64,000 nt of DNA from Deroplatys truncata. Its lineage: Eukaryota; Arthropoda; Insecta; Mantodea; Mantidae. Positions 1 through 11,935 of the stretch are shown here, piece by piece. The notes under the pieces are model-generated. The model saw nothing but the letters and a program-made list of their open reading frames with translations, ran no database searches and had not been told where the DNA came from. Numbering within the stretch: the first letter of the stretch is position 1; the number at the start of each line of letters is the position of its first letter. Where the stretch lies: assembly GCA_030765065.1 (NCBI GenBank), contig CM060990.1, positions 669,010,118-669,074,117 of the forward strand. Direction: 5' to 3'. Made by a program: the position numbers and the translations under genes.

Positions 1-1630
1 TATGTATCTACGGAACGGTACTCACAGCCGCGCAAAACTATACCGTGCTGTAGAGCGGTAGAGTTCCTTCACTGCAATGCAGAGTAGGAGAATGGCTGAT
101 AAGTATTGTAAAAGAAGATACCCCACTTTGGTTTTTAAAAAAACAATAGTTTTTAAAAAATAATGTTAATTATGTTAGGAATAATCGTATATTAATATGG
201 CACACCATTATTATTAATTATTGTTATTACTTCTTCTTTCTTGCGAGGAAAAATCCGTTAAAATAAATCAACCAATAGAAATAGCGGTTTATTACTAAAA
301 CAAGAATTACAATTAATTACAACTTTAATGCTAATATATAGTTTATTAACTAGCCTTCTGCATTTTAATAAAATATTTTACTCTGTTGTTATTAAAAGAA
401 ATAGTGATATTCGGTTTCATACACCAAGAGTTAAAGGAGCAAAAAGATCCAGAATACTTATTTGGTTTAGTGTCGGGTATAACCTTTATCAGTAACAACT
501 TCAGTTAATTATTTAGTCACGTTTTACATAAAAGTGTGACTCAAGTGTTATTTTTGTTTTGTGTTTTAAGGTAAAGGCACGTCTGCAATGGCATAAATCA
601 GGTACTTTGTACAAATGTGTTTAGCTTGGGCTGATGTATAGCCATATTCTAAGGAAGACTGCTCGCACAAATAAATAATAAAATAAATAAATAAAAAAAG
701 AATGAAAGTGCAATGATACCGATTTTACGATTCTATTGTGTAACGGAAATATATAGTCTTATATTCTTTGATTTAAAATCATACCTTTATTGTATTGCTT
801 TCACTACCGTTACAATTGTGTATATAGGTTGTCACTGCACTGCTGTTCCGTAACTCCTTGCCTTTGCTCTTCTCCATACATTGTAGGTTTTAATTTTTAT
901 ACATCGCTCCAACGAGAATTTTATCAGGAGGCGTGTTTGAGCTCTTAACATGATAAATGCTTTTTTATGAATAATGTCTGAAGTTCTCTTATCACTGAAC
1001 TATATATATTTTAGAAAACATTATATAGTCGCAAAACGTCTAACACAATTTTCGTAGTGTTAGCGGTTTTCGAAATATTCCTTGTTGAATTCTTACCTTT
1101 TCCCTCCTTCGCCGTCACGAACGATTGCGGTAAGTAATAGTTGTCGTGCAGACAGTTGCAAGACACATTATTTTGTTATCAAAGGCTAATCCAGTGCATA
1201 ATACGAAACTTACCATATTCTTAGCCGCTGGAATCTCCCTCAGAGTCAGAATGTGTAAGATGTCCGCACAATGAATTCAATTTGTAATTCGAAATAATAA
1301 ACTTTTACTGTTAAGCGGCGAGAAAGTTCACACAAACAAATCTGAAACACACTCCCACTAATTGGCTAGGAGACACGTGACTATCACCAAGAGTTTGTTC
1401 TACTGTACAATAGCATTTTTCGTGACTGAGACTATAAAAACAGTTGGTTGTCATATAAATGGTTGATTGTTACTTTCAGTATGTGAAAACAACAAACTCA
1501 TGTTGCAAGGTTTGAAATCATTGCTAGGTTAATATACATATATATAATTAGTAACGTGACATGGATAGAAGAATTACGTCCTATATGAATAATAATATAA
1601 TACAAATAATTATATAATTATATAATATTG
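1..1630. other. AT-rich intergenic DNA, no gene seen
   Basis: No reading frame with recognisable protein similarity, no tRNA-like fold and no terminal repeats were found. A short TAAA-rich simple tract lies at about 662-698. The rest reads as unique or highly decayed AT-rich DNA. Confidence 0.6.
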
Positions 1631-1997
1631 CACAGAATGGACAATTTAATTTGAGACTGTGCAGTATCTCCAAAACTAAGCGTTGTAAAAAGAAATGTCT
1701 TTAACAAAAGTTGCTTGATATTATAGGGGAAAGTAAATGCCACTAGTCGTGTTTTGTTTGGAGGACGTTGTGGTATTAAGTTTAGGGACAATTAATTTTT
1801 TTAAATGGGAACCTACAATTAGGGTCAAATTAAATTGACCCTAAAATGACCATCATAACGTCCTTCAAATAAATCACGAATAACGGCATTTACTTTCCCG
1901 CATAATATCAAGCAACTTTTGTTAAAGACATTTCTTACTACATCACTTAGTTTTGGAGATACTGTACAGTCTCAAATTAAATGGTCTACCCTGTATA
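1631..1997. mobile_element. MITE-A copy 1 (palindromic TA-type MITE)
   Basis: About 367 bp, nearly a complete palindrome. Each arm reads inward as a GTGGACCATTTAAGTTGAG-like end, then a CCAAAACTAAGCGTTGTAGA block, then a TTAGGGTCAATTTAAT centre. The right end reads CTACCCTGTATA. The ends and TA flanks suggest a Tc1/mariner (IS630) superfamily MITE. It has no coding capacity. Further copies lie at 6630, 8411, 35154, 41448/42465 and 63328. Its right end abuts the TA that starts the transposon at 1996-4298. Confidence 0.85.
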
Positions 1998-2106
1998 TAG
2001 GATCATTAAAACATGGTAACGTGATCCGCGGGCTCTTTCTACTGCACGAGAGAAACGTGAGTCGCCGGGAAAATTGTGTCGTCAGAGGCGAACTAAAATA
2101 CTTATC

Positions 2107-2906
2107 TTATAGTAGATAATGGAATTGTTGACCTTCTGCTCTCAAACAGCATAGCAGCATAACTCCTAAAATGTTCTCACTCACTCGCCTAAGCTCGGCA
2201 GCAGGAATCCTTGTGATTTCTTGCATGATGTTATCACCAAGTTCCTGTAGTGTACAAGGGTTAGAACGATACACTTTGTCTTTCAAAGAACCCCATAAAT
2301 ATAAATCGCAACTATTTAGGTCAGGGAACAAAGGGGCCACAAATCAACCCTTACAATTATGTCATGAAATACCTCTCTTACTTCATTTAATGATTTGGCA
2401 GCCGTATGTGCTGTTGCAGAATCTTGTTGGAACCAACCACAATATTTTTCTTCTTCTGTCAAGCGATCAAAAAATGGCCCTGGAATTAGTCTCCGATACT
2501 GATCTGCATTAATTGTTTCATTAAAGAAAATGAGTCCTATTACTCTTCTAGCACTTATTGCACACCAACTCCAATATTCAGGTCATAGTGAGGCGTTTCA
2601 TGCAAGAGCACATGTTGTTCTGAAGCCCAATATCGACTGTTGTAAGCTTCACGCGTCCATTTAGGTGGAACCAAGATTTATCAGAGTCTAAAGAAAAGCT
2701 GTGGATAATTCAACCACTTTCTACAGATCGAAAAAGACAATTGTAGTAATTCACTCGCTTACATGGATCATTTCGTTTCAAGGCTTGCACTCGAGTATAG
2801 TGATAGGGATTTAGTTTAAGACGTGTATCATTTCCCGGAGGTACTCCTGTTTGTCGAGGTAATTTGTTTAGCAATTTGCGAGACGATCGCTCTAAAGCGG
2901 CACCGA
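2107..2906 (-). pseudogene. IS630/mariner-type transposase, middle and C-terminal part
   Basis: This is the DNA-cleaving and joining enzyme of the surrounding transposon, now dead. Reading leftwards from 2906 there is a second helix-turn-helix region (IGAALERSSRKLLNKLPRQ then TGV). Next comes a segment resembling the family's DEAHFHLNGRVN...NNRYWASE stretch, then a QQDSATAHTA catalytic-Asp region near 2390-2420. The C-terminal part has DLNSCDLYLWGSLKDKVYR, the usual D.YLWG.LKD signature, and ends at 2107. The pieces sit in more than one frame, so there is at least one frameshift besides the LTR insertion. The call rests on recognised insect DUF4817/mariner motifs, not on a database search. 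Confidence 0.75.
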
Positions 2907-2907
2907 T

Positions 2908-3901
2908 TGAGGCAGTATTTTTAACACTCAAATGATTTCAGTCATATTATATAATATATAAATTCAATAACAGCCCGCCTTGAAGCAATATGTGTATGTA
3001 ATAATTTGTAAAATGTATGTAACAGTCATTACATATGTTTATATTATTGTATCCATGTGTAATAATGTTATGTGTCTATATTACGTAAGCTGTGAGAATA
3101 ATAAGTTGAAAGTTGCTAACAATGAGGTAACAATGAGGTAACCTTGAGGCAATATTGAATTTGAAAGTTTAAATGCTACTAGTCATTATTGGAGCAACAA
3201 TAATGTACATTTTTGGACAGTTTAAAAATAGCCAATCAACAACCAGAGGAAGCTTTAGTTAAATGAAGGTATTCTATTGGCGTAGGATTAGCCAATCACA
3301 GACTTGAAATACAGAAATTTACAAGTTTAGATGGTTGAAATCAATTCAGTTGCCTGCAGACAGTGCTCATAACTGTATGCTTTGCTTGTGCGTCCTCGAG
3401 AGATTTAATATGTATTCGTGTGAGACGAAACTAGTTTACGTTTTAAAAAAGTGTAATTAATTAATAAAAAGAATCTCACAGCTCTCTATATCAGTGAAGT
3501 GTTATTTAAATCGTGTCAAGCGTTAATAAAAGGAGTGAAGTAAAATTATAATCTGTGTAAGCCTACATGTCTCTAACAATAATACTGACGCAGCCGAGGC
3601 AAACATAAATATATAACATTTAAAGAAACAGACCAATTACAAAGTTAATATTTTTTTAAACTTGGGGCAAAGGCCACCTGAAAGTACATTTGGGGCGAAG
3701 GCTACCGGAAACTGTTTATCATACGTGCGGTTGCAACTACTACAATTTCGGTTCCCCAACAGTTGAAATATAATACATCTTCAAACTGACTTTCCATACG
3801 TAGCAGCAACAAGTTTTCTTCAAATTGATGCCCAAAGCGTGGTGCAAATAACGTAAAGAAACAATGGTGCTAAAAATTCGTAAAAATAAATTACTTCTTC
3901 A
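2908..3901 (+). mobile_element. Solo-LTR-like repeat (LTR-C copy 1) with 4-bp target duplication
   Basis: A 994-bp repeat beginning TGAGGCAGTATTTTTAACAC and ending TTACTTCTTCA, so it has TG...CA ends. It is flanked by CGAT on both sides (2904-2907 and 3902-3905), a 4-bp target duplication as expected for an LTR retroelement. No internal retroelement genes accompany it, so it reads as a solo LTR. Related copies lie at 8810-9693 (inverted) and 58971-59947. It is an old fossil that landed inside a transposase gene. The exact retroelement superfamily is not shown by the sequence. Confidence 0.7.
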
Positions 3902-3905
3902 CGAT

Positions 3906-4171
3906 TTCATCTAGTTTATTTTCTGTTGAAATTGATCATCTCATAGAATGTTTCTTGTCCAACACCGAACCCGAAGCTTCAAATTTATTCACGATCGCAA
4001 GTATAGATTTTCTTGCAGGTGGTTGAGAGTTTGGAAACCTTTCAACAAACTTTCTGCGCACTGGCGAGCAAATTTGTGTTTACAGTAAAATATGCAAATA
4101 AACACACGTTCTTCCACAGATAAGTGACGCATCATGTTTACTGTATCGACAGACTGGACGTGACACAGCAA
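3906..4171 (-). pseudogene. IS630/mariner-type transposase, N-terminal DUF4817/HTH part
   Basis: Reading leftwards on the minus strand, the frame contains HLSVEERVFICIFYCKHKF. After a frame change it continues with KSILAIVNKFEASGSVLDKK and STENKLDEIV. These match the helix-turn-helix start of insect DUF4817 mariner-type transposases (S.EERVFI..., VNKFE.TGSV.DKK, ..E.KLDEI). The rest of the protein lies at 2906-2107 beyond the LTR-like insertion. A start at the Met of MRHLSVEER, near 4138, is more family-like than the Met at 4171. It is broken and not functional. Confidence 0.72.
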
Positions 4172-4298
4172 TAAGTGAGACTTGGTGCCAATGTACCTTC
4201 GAACGGGAATTAAGGATCCGAAGTTCCGCTAGATGGCGAGGGAAGAGCGCAGGAGAGACAGGCCACGAATGGGTTACCATATATTTTAATGACCCAAT

Positions 4299-6629
4299 AT
4301 TACTGGGACATATTTCAGATACTATTCGGCTATGATATAAGCGCGTTCGGTGGGAAGAGCAACCAAACAGTTACGGAACAATTGGGAGGGGCATCGGAAG
4401 GAGAGTCAGGTAAAGCAAATATCCGCAGTTTGGAGCTGCGTTTACTAGCAAGGCTGAGGTGTGAAAATGTAGTAGTGTTTTCATTGTGAACTGTACATTT
4501 CCCTATCATCTTGACCCTCACTTGCCTCTGATCCCTCGCGTTGATGACTTTAGGCACGTCAACCAAAACAGTGGCGCCCTCCTCCAAGCATATTCATACC
4601 GTGGCCGACACGTATGTGTTTCTAGAAATGATTAGGGCACATTACAATTAAACTTTATGTGCAACACGTAACCGAAATACTGGAGTTTAGCACTATGCTC
4701 ATTGTTTGAGTAACCCATCCCTTAGATGGCCATCACCTTGACGAGAACATTTTTGGGCACTGTGGGTTGGAATGCTCTCAACTCCCTTTGGATGTTGTTT
4801 TTTCTGAGTTCACCATTCGTTCTTGTAGGGTTACCTAAAAGGAAATGTGTAAAACACAATACCAAGTATGACACTTGGAACTCGAAGAAAATGTCAAAAG
4901 GAATATTGACACCTTTCCAACCGATTCGCTACACCACAATGGAGAAAATGATTAACAGGGCCCAAAAATATCCTGATGAACGGATTGCCCATCTATTCAA
5001 ATGATTTCAACAGTGTTAAACTCTAGTATTTTTGATATCCAATACGCATTGTGTTTAATAAATGTGCTTCATCCATTTCTGGAAATTTTCGCAGTTCTCA
5101 ATGGCTTGTGTTATCTTATTTGTTGGGCGCTTATTGTTTAATTATTTTTTTTTAAATTTGTTATCTTTGTCCTCCGGCTAGCTATTATAACTCAGTCGAG
5201 TACGTATCTCTAAGCAGGGTGTGTAAACGGAAAGGAGTTGTTGCTAAAAGATAACACTGATAAAAAAATCTGAATCTAGACTTTTATTGCCGTCACACTT
5301 AATTAATAATTGACATATTTAATCTTTATACATGTCTGACTGAAACTGTGATATTTCCGAATGTAACTACAGTCGTTTTAGTTGCCGCGTACCAATTACT
5401 TCACGTACTTTACATTTTTGTAACTAACTCTGCGACGTGCACCTCGTGAGAGATTCTTCAGAACTGTGTGACACTTGCTTACGGCTCGGGAATATATACT
5501 CATTGACTTCGAGTTGCCTAAAAATTATAATATAGCTCCTATTGGTTACCAAATTGCGCCCACTTTAGCGTCTGTTTTGGTCAGCCAATCACTACCACTA
5601 ACATATATGCTCTAGGGAACATATTCCCTCCATTTATAAAAAACGGCACGCTACCCTGGCATCATTTGTTTATCTCTTCTTAGTGATAAACAACTCACCC
5701 CCTCGGTTTATTGTTACCCACTTCTATTGTCAGTTTCAGTTAGGCCGTGTAAACTTATTTCCTAACAATACGTATGGCTAACAAACATCTAAAATCCTGT
5801 ACATACAATAATATTAATTTACACTACAATCACTTTGGCATTCACAGCATGTTATGATATAAAATATTGCCTCAAAATATATATTTGTAGTGTGTCCCAT
5901 CAATATGGCCCACCCTGTATAAGGAAAAAAGATGTCGATTTGTAACAAGTGCAGGAAGTCGTGTAAGTGTTTTGCATCTAAGATCACGTTGAATTGCACA
6001 CAAAATTTAAATTGGTAAGTAAACGAAAGTAATCCAAGTAGAATTGAACAGTCAGCTCGATTATGTTAACTACTGCAGAAAAGTGTGGTAGCTCTATGAG
6101 AGAAGCTGCTCCCTCGCACAATAGTGGTAGCAAGCAGCTGACGTCACTTGAATGATTCATGCTCCGTGAGGACATGGGCGTCTGGCGCGTCGAGATGTGA
6201 TATTGGAGCAGCAGGTTACGAGTCCCTAGGGAGCGCTTTGCATGACACACTCCCCCATTCAGCGTCAGTTGATATTGGCTCCATCATAAGAAGACCGCCA
6301 CGCACACACACAAATAAGCTCGCTTTGGCAACAGATTGTGACTGATTTTGCCCTTCATTCATATGAAAGGGCAAAATGCAGGGCTACAAGGGTGTGGATC
6401 TCCAACATGCCAACTTCACCATACTTTCTTTTACTTTTATTTTATTATTAAATCTTCAACGTAATAGCCGAATTGGTCTAATAAAGATGACGAGTACAAA
6501 TGAAACAAACAGCGTCATCAGGAACTTGAATCTTAAACAATATCTTACAGAAAGAATACAAAGTTGTAATTTCATTAGTATATATAAGATTAAGAAGTGC
6601 AAGGGGATATCTAAAATATATATAGCCTA
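4299..6629. other. No recognised gene; one isolated TIR-like end
   Basis: I see no gene. A 92-codon frame at 4726-5004 has no motif I recognise and no coding context. An isolated CCCACCCTGTATAAGG end near 5908-5923 resembles the terminus of a TA-type transposon, but I could not find its partner. Confidence 0.5.
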
Positions 6630-6996
6630 TAGAGGGTGGACCATTTAAGTTGAGACTGTACAACATCTTCGAAATTAAGCGTTGTAGAATGAAATTCCTT
6701 GAATAAAAGTTGCTCGATATTATGGGGGGGGGGGAAGTAAATGCCGTTTGTCGGGCTTTATTTGGACGTTATGATGGTCATTTTAGGGTCAATTTAATTT
6801 GGCCCAAATTGTAGGTTCGCATCTAAAAAGATTAAATTGACCCTAAAATGACTATCATAACGTCCTCCAAACAAAAGACGACTAATGGCGTTTACTTTCC
6901 CCCATAATATCAAACAACTTTTATTAAGGCATTTCTTTCTACAACGGTTAGTTTTGTAGATATTGTACAGTCTCAAATTAAATGGTCCACCCTGTA
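6630..6996. mobile_element. MITE-A copy 2
   Basis: Full-length palindromic MITE of the family described at 1631-1997. It starts AGAGGGTGGACCATTTAAGT and ends ATGGTCCACCCTGTA. A run of eleven G lies in the left arm at about 6723-6733. There is no coding capacity. A LINE tail starts directly after it. Confidence 0.87.
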
Positions 6997-7710
6997 TTCT
7001 CCTGAAGAATTAAATGTAACCTGCCAACTTCAGTTAGTAATGGGTAGATATAAATTAAAAATTGCATCCAACAAAACGAAAACGGATTTTAAAGAACTGG
7101 TATATGGAAGATGCAAAAATAGCTTTAAATCCAGACAGTATTGAACAGGTTACATCGTTTAATTATTTTGGGCGTAGGATATCATACTTGCAAGTACAAG
7201 ATATTACTATTAATATGAGTAGGTTTTAACAGATGCATGGGCTGATAAGAACTTTCAAAAGATAAAACACAACAGTCAACACTACTAAAATTTATAAACA
7301 TTTAGCTCTCGCAGTGTTAAGTTATGGTTCTGAAAATTCGTCACTGAAAGGAAAATAGAAACTAATAAAATGAAGCTTATTGGAAGTGTTATTAGACTTA
7401 AGATGTAGGATTATAAAGAAATGCAATACATGTCAACAACTAAACACATTCAACCCTACTGACAGAATACAAAAGCAGAAAAAGGATTGGTATCATCATA
7501 TTAAAAGAATGAAGGGTAACCGGATAAGTTAACACATTTTTTACTACCAACCAAAAGTACATAGAAATATTGAAAAATCGAGTACAACATGCATACACGA
7601 AGTAAACTGTGAAAACGGAACAGTACAATAGATCTAAGCTTGTAGACGAAGAAGATGGTTAAATCTCCATTTATTAAAAAATCACACGTACAGAACTATG
7701 CCAGGTTAGG
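6997..7710 (+). pseudogene. LINE reverse-transcriptase C-terminal remnant
   Basis: The translated plus strand, across several frames, gives fragments typical of the region after the catalytic RT domain of arthropod non-LTR elements. These are a F.ELVYGRCK-like piece, IEQVTSFNYFGRRISY, KIYKHLALAVLSYGSEN, then IQKQKKDWYHHIKRM and a final RRRRW-like tail. The order matches the family (..SF.YLG..IS.., KFY...A.P.LLYGSE.W, HL.RM.., RPR.RW). Many stops and frame changes are present, and the catalytic YADD part is absent, so this is a 5'-truncated dead copy. Confidence 0.68.
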
Positions 7711-7734
7711 TTACATTATACAACTGAGCGAGAT

Positions 7735-8140
7735 GTCTCCGCGGCAACGTTTGAGGCTCGCATTCGGGAGGTTCTGAGTTCCATTTCCGGGACCGGTCAC
7801 ACTTACATGGGTTTTTCGTGGTTTTTCCTGATCAGCAAGGCGAATGCTGAGTAGTTTCTCTTCTACCATGAGCTTTCTTTTACTCATTTCCTATCATTTG
7901 ACTTCCCCTTTCATACTTCAGGTGGGCTTAGGGGTTTACAATGTCGGACATATAGGGGAGATACTTGATCGTTGGAAATTTCTTCTCGGCTCTCGCAGAT
8001 GGTAGCCTTCTCTGAGATGCCTTCGGTGGGTCGAGTTGTTCCAAATTGCGTCAGAGGGAAGCCTTCTGTGAGCAGCCCACCGGTGGCAAGCACGGAAGAT
8101 CCGCGTTAGGTCGCGGTGTCCACTCCATTCTCTAGTCATA
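7735..8140 (+). repeat. SINE2 copy (tRNA-derived head)
   Basis: The head GAGCGAGATGTCTCCGCGGC and a B-box-like GAGTTCCATTTCC near 7775-7790 match four other copies (11490, 13125-13712, 57735-58098, 62700-63212). A conserved CATGGGTTTTTCGTGGTTTT block is followed by a pyrimidine-rich middle. This is a non-coding Pol III-type retroposon moved by LINE enzymes. The short frames inside it are not genes. Confidence 0.68.
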
Positions 8141-8410
8141 TAATATTATATACAACTTACTTCTTTATGTAATTTCGATGCCTAGGTTTGTTATGCTAAA
8201 TAAAATTTTAATCACGCCACATTTCTACAAAATTTCTCAAAATGTTTCCAGAACACTGAATTTAAATCAAAGTTAAGCTATATTTTATATGGGTAGAAAG
8301 AGTTTGGATTACATTCCTTTCATGGGTTATTATTCTTCGAGATCACGTTAAAGATTAATGAGTTGTATGGAGCTCCCTATAGTAAAAAATTAAAATGTAA
8401 TTATTAATAT

Positions 8411-8775
8411 ACAGAATGGACCTCTTTAAGTTGAGACTGTAGAACATCTCCAAAACTAAGCGTTGTAGAAAAAGTGTCTTGAATAAAAATTGCTTGATAT
8501 TATGGGGCAAAGTAAATGCCATTACTCGTGTTTTATTTGAAGGACGTTATGATGGTAATTTTAGGGTTCATTTAATTGCTTTAAATGGGTACCTACAATT
8601 AGGCTCAATTTAAACTGACCCTAATATGACCATTACAACGTCCTCCAAATAAAACACGACTAATAGCATTTTCTTTTTCCTATAATATCAAGTAACTTTT
8701 ATTCAAAACATTTCTTTCTACAACGTTTTGTTTTGGAGATATTGTACAGTCTCAACTTAAATGGCCCACCCTATA
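8411..8775. mobile_element. MITE-A copy 3
   Basis: Full-length palindromic copy starting TACAGAATGGACC and ending GGCCCACCCTATA, with the same arm blocks as the other copies. It sits 34 bp from the inverted LTR-C copy 2. Confidence 0.86.
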
Positions 8776-8809
8776 TAAGCTTTACATTGTTAGATATCCC
8801 TTTATAATT

Positions 8810-9693
8810 TGAAGAAAATGATTGATTCGTTTTATTATTTGCCCCACGTTTTGGGAGGCAATTTGAAAAAGGTTTGTTGCTGCTACGTATGGAAAGTCAG
8901 TTTGAAGATGGTAAAAGTTTTCCGGTAGCCTTCGCCCCAAGTTTAAAAAATATTAACTTTGTAATTTGACTGTTTCTTTAAATATATATATATATATACA
9001 GATTATAATTTTACTTTACTCCTTTTATTAATGCTTGACACGATTTAAATAACACTTCACTGTAGAGAGAGCTGCGAGATGGTTTTAATTGATTACCTTG
9101 CACTTTTTTAACACGTAAAATATTTTCATCTGACACTGAGTACGTATTAAATTTCTCGAGGACACATTTTGCGTCCGGTTAGGAACACTGTCTATAACCA
9201 ACACGTCCAGTTATGAGCGCTGTCTACAAGCAACTGACTTGATTCCTACCGCCTAAATTTGTAAATTTCTGTATTTCAAGTCTCTGATTGGCTAATCCTA
9301 ATCCAATGAAATACTTTTATTTAGCTTAAGCTTTTTTCTGGTTGTTGATTGGCTGTTTTATAAACTGTCACAAAAATTACATTATTGTTGCTCCAAGAAT
9401 GACTAGTAACATTATTACACTTTCTTACTCATCATTGCCTCAAGGTTATCTCATTATTACCTCATTGTTAGCAACTTTTAACCTGTTATTCTCACAGCTC
9501 CTACACTATTAAATTACGTAATACATTCACATAACCTTACTGAACAGGTATACAATAATATAAACATATACAATGGCTGTAATATACACTTATTATGTAT
9601 TGTTATATACATATATTGTTTTAAGGCGGGCTGTTGTTATATTTTTTATTATGTATTTTGATTAAAATCGTTTGTGTTAAAAATACTGTCTCA
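8810..9693 (-). mobile_element. Solo-LTR-like repeat (LTR-C copy 2, inverted)
   Basis: Read on the minus strand this 884-bp repeat begins TGAGACAGTATTTTTAACAC and ends TTTTCTTCA, the same termini as copy 1 at 2908-3901. The flanks are AAGT and AATT, a possible diverged 4-bp target duplication. It shares the block ATCTTCAAACTGACTTTCCA and the GGGGCGAAGGCTACCGGAAA block with copy 1. No internal genes are attached. It is an old fossil. Confidence 0.66.
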
Positions 9694-11489
9694 ACTTCTT
9701 AATCTTCTTCAATGATCCACCCTATATTCTGTTCATATTAGATGATGTCTAATGTTGCATTTTCTTCTTTCTTCTAATTTCCTAAGAAACTGATGCTAAC
9801 ATCTGATGTGTTACACTAATGTGACTTCCTCTAAACACCATTATTCATTTTCGTATACACAAAACCTCCTTTATTCTATCTACTTCGTGTTAACCCGGAA
9901 AAATATTGACATAAGTGGTTACGCTACGTATTTGTACAGTGACACAAGAAATAGATACCACGGTCAGTTGTGTGCTATTCTTCTACCTTAATATTAAGTG
10001 CTTTGCGAAATCAGCAAAACAGAATAACATAACTTGAATGTGCATTGCTTAAATTCCTGAGGAATCAACCGAACAACATCGTATATTTCGGAAAGGGCTA
10101 ATTTTGAAAAATATTTGACACAAATTGCGCATTTTAATAAATACCTTTTGAAGTAATCTATTCTCTGTATATTACGATTTGATATTTATAGAATGATATA
10201 ATACTGAACAATGATAAAGAGCACTTCACAGGCTATTCATATCAAAATTGTTAGAGCCATTTTCGAGAAAAAAAAATGTAACACACATTTCTATGTAAGA
10301 AGTATTTGAGATACGGAATTTTGATCCGGTATTAAACTTGCTATTTATTCAACTTTTCGTTTTATGCTTAAAGATAGCAGAAACATGCTTTTTCCCCCCA
10401 AATACTTTCTTTTATTCAAGATATTTTGAAAGCTGTGTTTTACAGTGGATTTCCGATATCGAAAGATTGGGTGAACCTACAATAAATAGTTGGCACAGAA
10501 AGAAACAAGGAGGAGTAATACACTTACAAGATTGTGCGTCTGACGCGTTGGAGTCCTGTTCTTGCAGCGTGTACACATGCCAAGGGCGTATCTGCCATAC
10601 TTTAAAACACACAACTTCAATTGCGGAAACATACAATTGCGGTTTATAACTTCAAAATTTTAAGAGACAAAACATTTAGTAATAGAGCTGTTGTTTCTTT
10701 AGTTAATTTCTTTTTTTTTATCTTCAGAATTCAGTTTTTAGAGCATGTTTTGCATATAGGTATAATACAGCATTTTGATATATTTATCTCATGCTTGACT
10801 AATTCCTCTGCGATATTTTGAGAGTTAGCTGCAGTGTTGCACAAACCTATTTTACTGAGACATATATACTGTCTGTTCAGAGATGTTTTAGCTAGTAGGT
10901 GAGGGAGCCCTTCTGAGCAGGTAGGGGTTTAGCTACTGGGAGGAAGTAGTGTTTACTTGGTATAAAGCAAGTGAGGAGTAAAGACGCGCAATAGTGAAAG
11001 ACTGTTGGCTGTTTTCCACTGTACGCGTCACGCGCGGCAGGCGTTTATCATACTGTGTACCCCTCCTACTAACTAATGCTTTACCTGACTTGAGGTAACT
11101 TGAGCTGCATAACATAACAAACATAACTTAACATTTAATTTCAATGCAAGGATACTTGAAGGATTTTGACCAGCTCTAGAAGATCTAGTCTACATTTAGG
11201 ATGTAGATTACCTACGAAATTACATACATTATGTATATCTTATTGAATAGTCATAGACTTCATATTTATAAACCCTAACCCTAGTGAAGAACTAGTCAGA
11301 GATGGTGATTTTCACACAATTTGTATTAATATGTCGTCTTAAAAAACAATACACATTACTGGTAACCCTATTTGTTCTTAGAATATACAAGAAGCTGTAA
11401 CTTAAGTTGCTTATTTTTAGTATATTTGCAAATCTAATTTAATTCGACGGAAAAATGATTATTATTTATGGTTTGAATATCAAGCCTGA
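9694..11489. other. No recognised gene; isolated MITE-A-like end
   Basis: At about 9713-9735 a CAATGATCCACCCTATATT stretch resembles the right end of MITE-A, suggesting that LTR-C copy 2 may sit in or beside an older MITE-A remnant. The remainder to 11489 has only short frames without recognisable motifs. Confidence 0.45.
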
Positions 11490-11935
11490 TGACTCATGCG
11501 GCAAGTCTGTGACCCGGGTTTGTACTCCGGCCACTGCCCACTTAGCTATGGGTTTTTCAGGGCTTTCCTGAGGTCGACCGGCGAATGCTCTGTCACGATT
11601 TCCTTTCGCCGTTTCCCTTTCATTCCATTTCCCTGTCATCTTTCAGGTGTGCTTCTAGGTCTCGTGGTCTATGGTGGTGCCGGATAGATGGCGCGGGTAC
11701 ATGCTTAGTGGAAAACATATTGCCGTGGACACCAGAGGGCTGCTCGATGGTGAGTCGTTCATCGCCCTCTTTCGGTGGCTCCGGCAGTGCGACAGGTCTG
11801 CGAATTTGGAAACATTAGGGACATCCGCGCTTCTCTGTGGCCTGTCTGCGTACATTCTGCAGCCTCCTTTGTGGTTCCTTCACTTCGTCTCTTCCTCCTA
11901 GGAATAGAGGACGCAATGGACATGTGTAGGTCGCA
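11490..11935 (+). repeat. SINE2-like copy (diverged)
   Basis: A tRNA-like head with a B-box-like GGGTTTGTACTCC at about 11515-11530 is followed by CTATGGGTTTTTCAGGGCTT and the pyrimidine-rich SINE2 middle, with CCCTTTCATTCCATTTCCCT. It shares with the copy at 13125-13712 a GGAAACATTAGGGACAT / GGAAACCTTAGGGATAT block in its 3' half. It is non-coding. The overlapping frames here are shadows of this repeat. Confidence 0.55.

Larger units (their letters stand above)
1996..4298 (-). mobile_element. IS630/mariner-type DNA transposon, interrupted by an LTR
   Basis: Imperfect terminal inverted repeats bound the element. The left end reads TATAGGATCATTAAAACATG from 1996. The right end, read on the minus strand from about 4298, is TATTGGGTCATTAAAATATA, and both continue into GGTAAC. 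Between them lie the two halves of a minus-strand DUF4817-type transposase, split by a 994-bp LTR-like insertion at 2908-3901. Without that insertion the element would be about 1.3 kb, the usual size for a mariner-type transposon. It is an old inactive copy. Confidence 0.72.

Noticed and set aside
4726-5004. 92-codon plus-strand frame
   Set aside because: No motif, no splice or promoter context, no repeat relation that would suggest coding.
2908-9693. Copies 1 and 2 of LTR-C as the two LTRs of one retroelement
   Set aside because: They are in opposite orientation and the DNA between holds unrelated MITEs, a LINE tail and a SINE.
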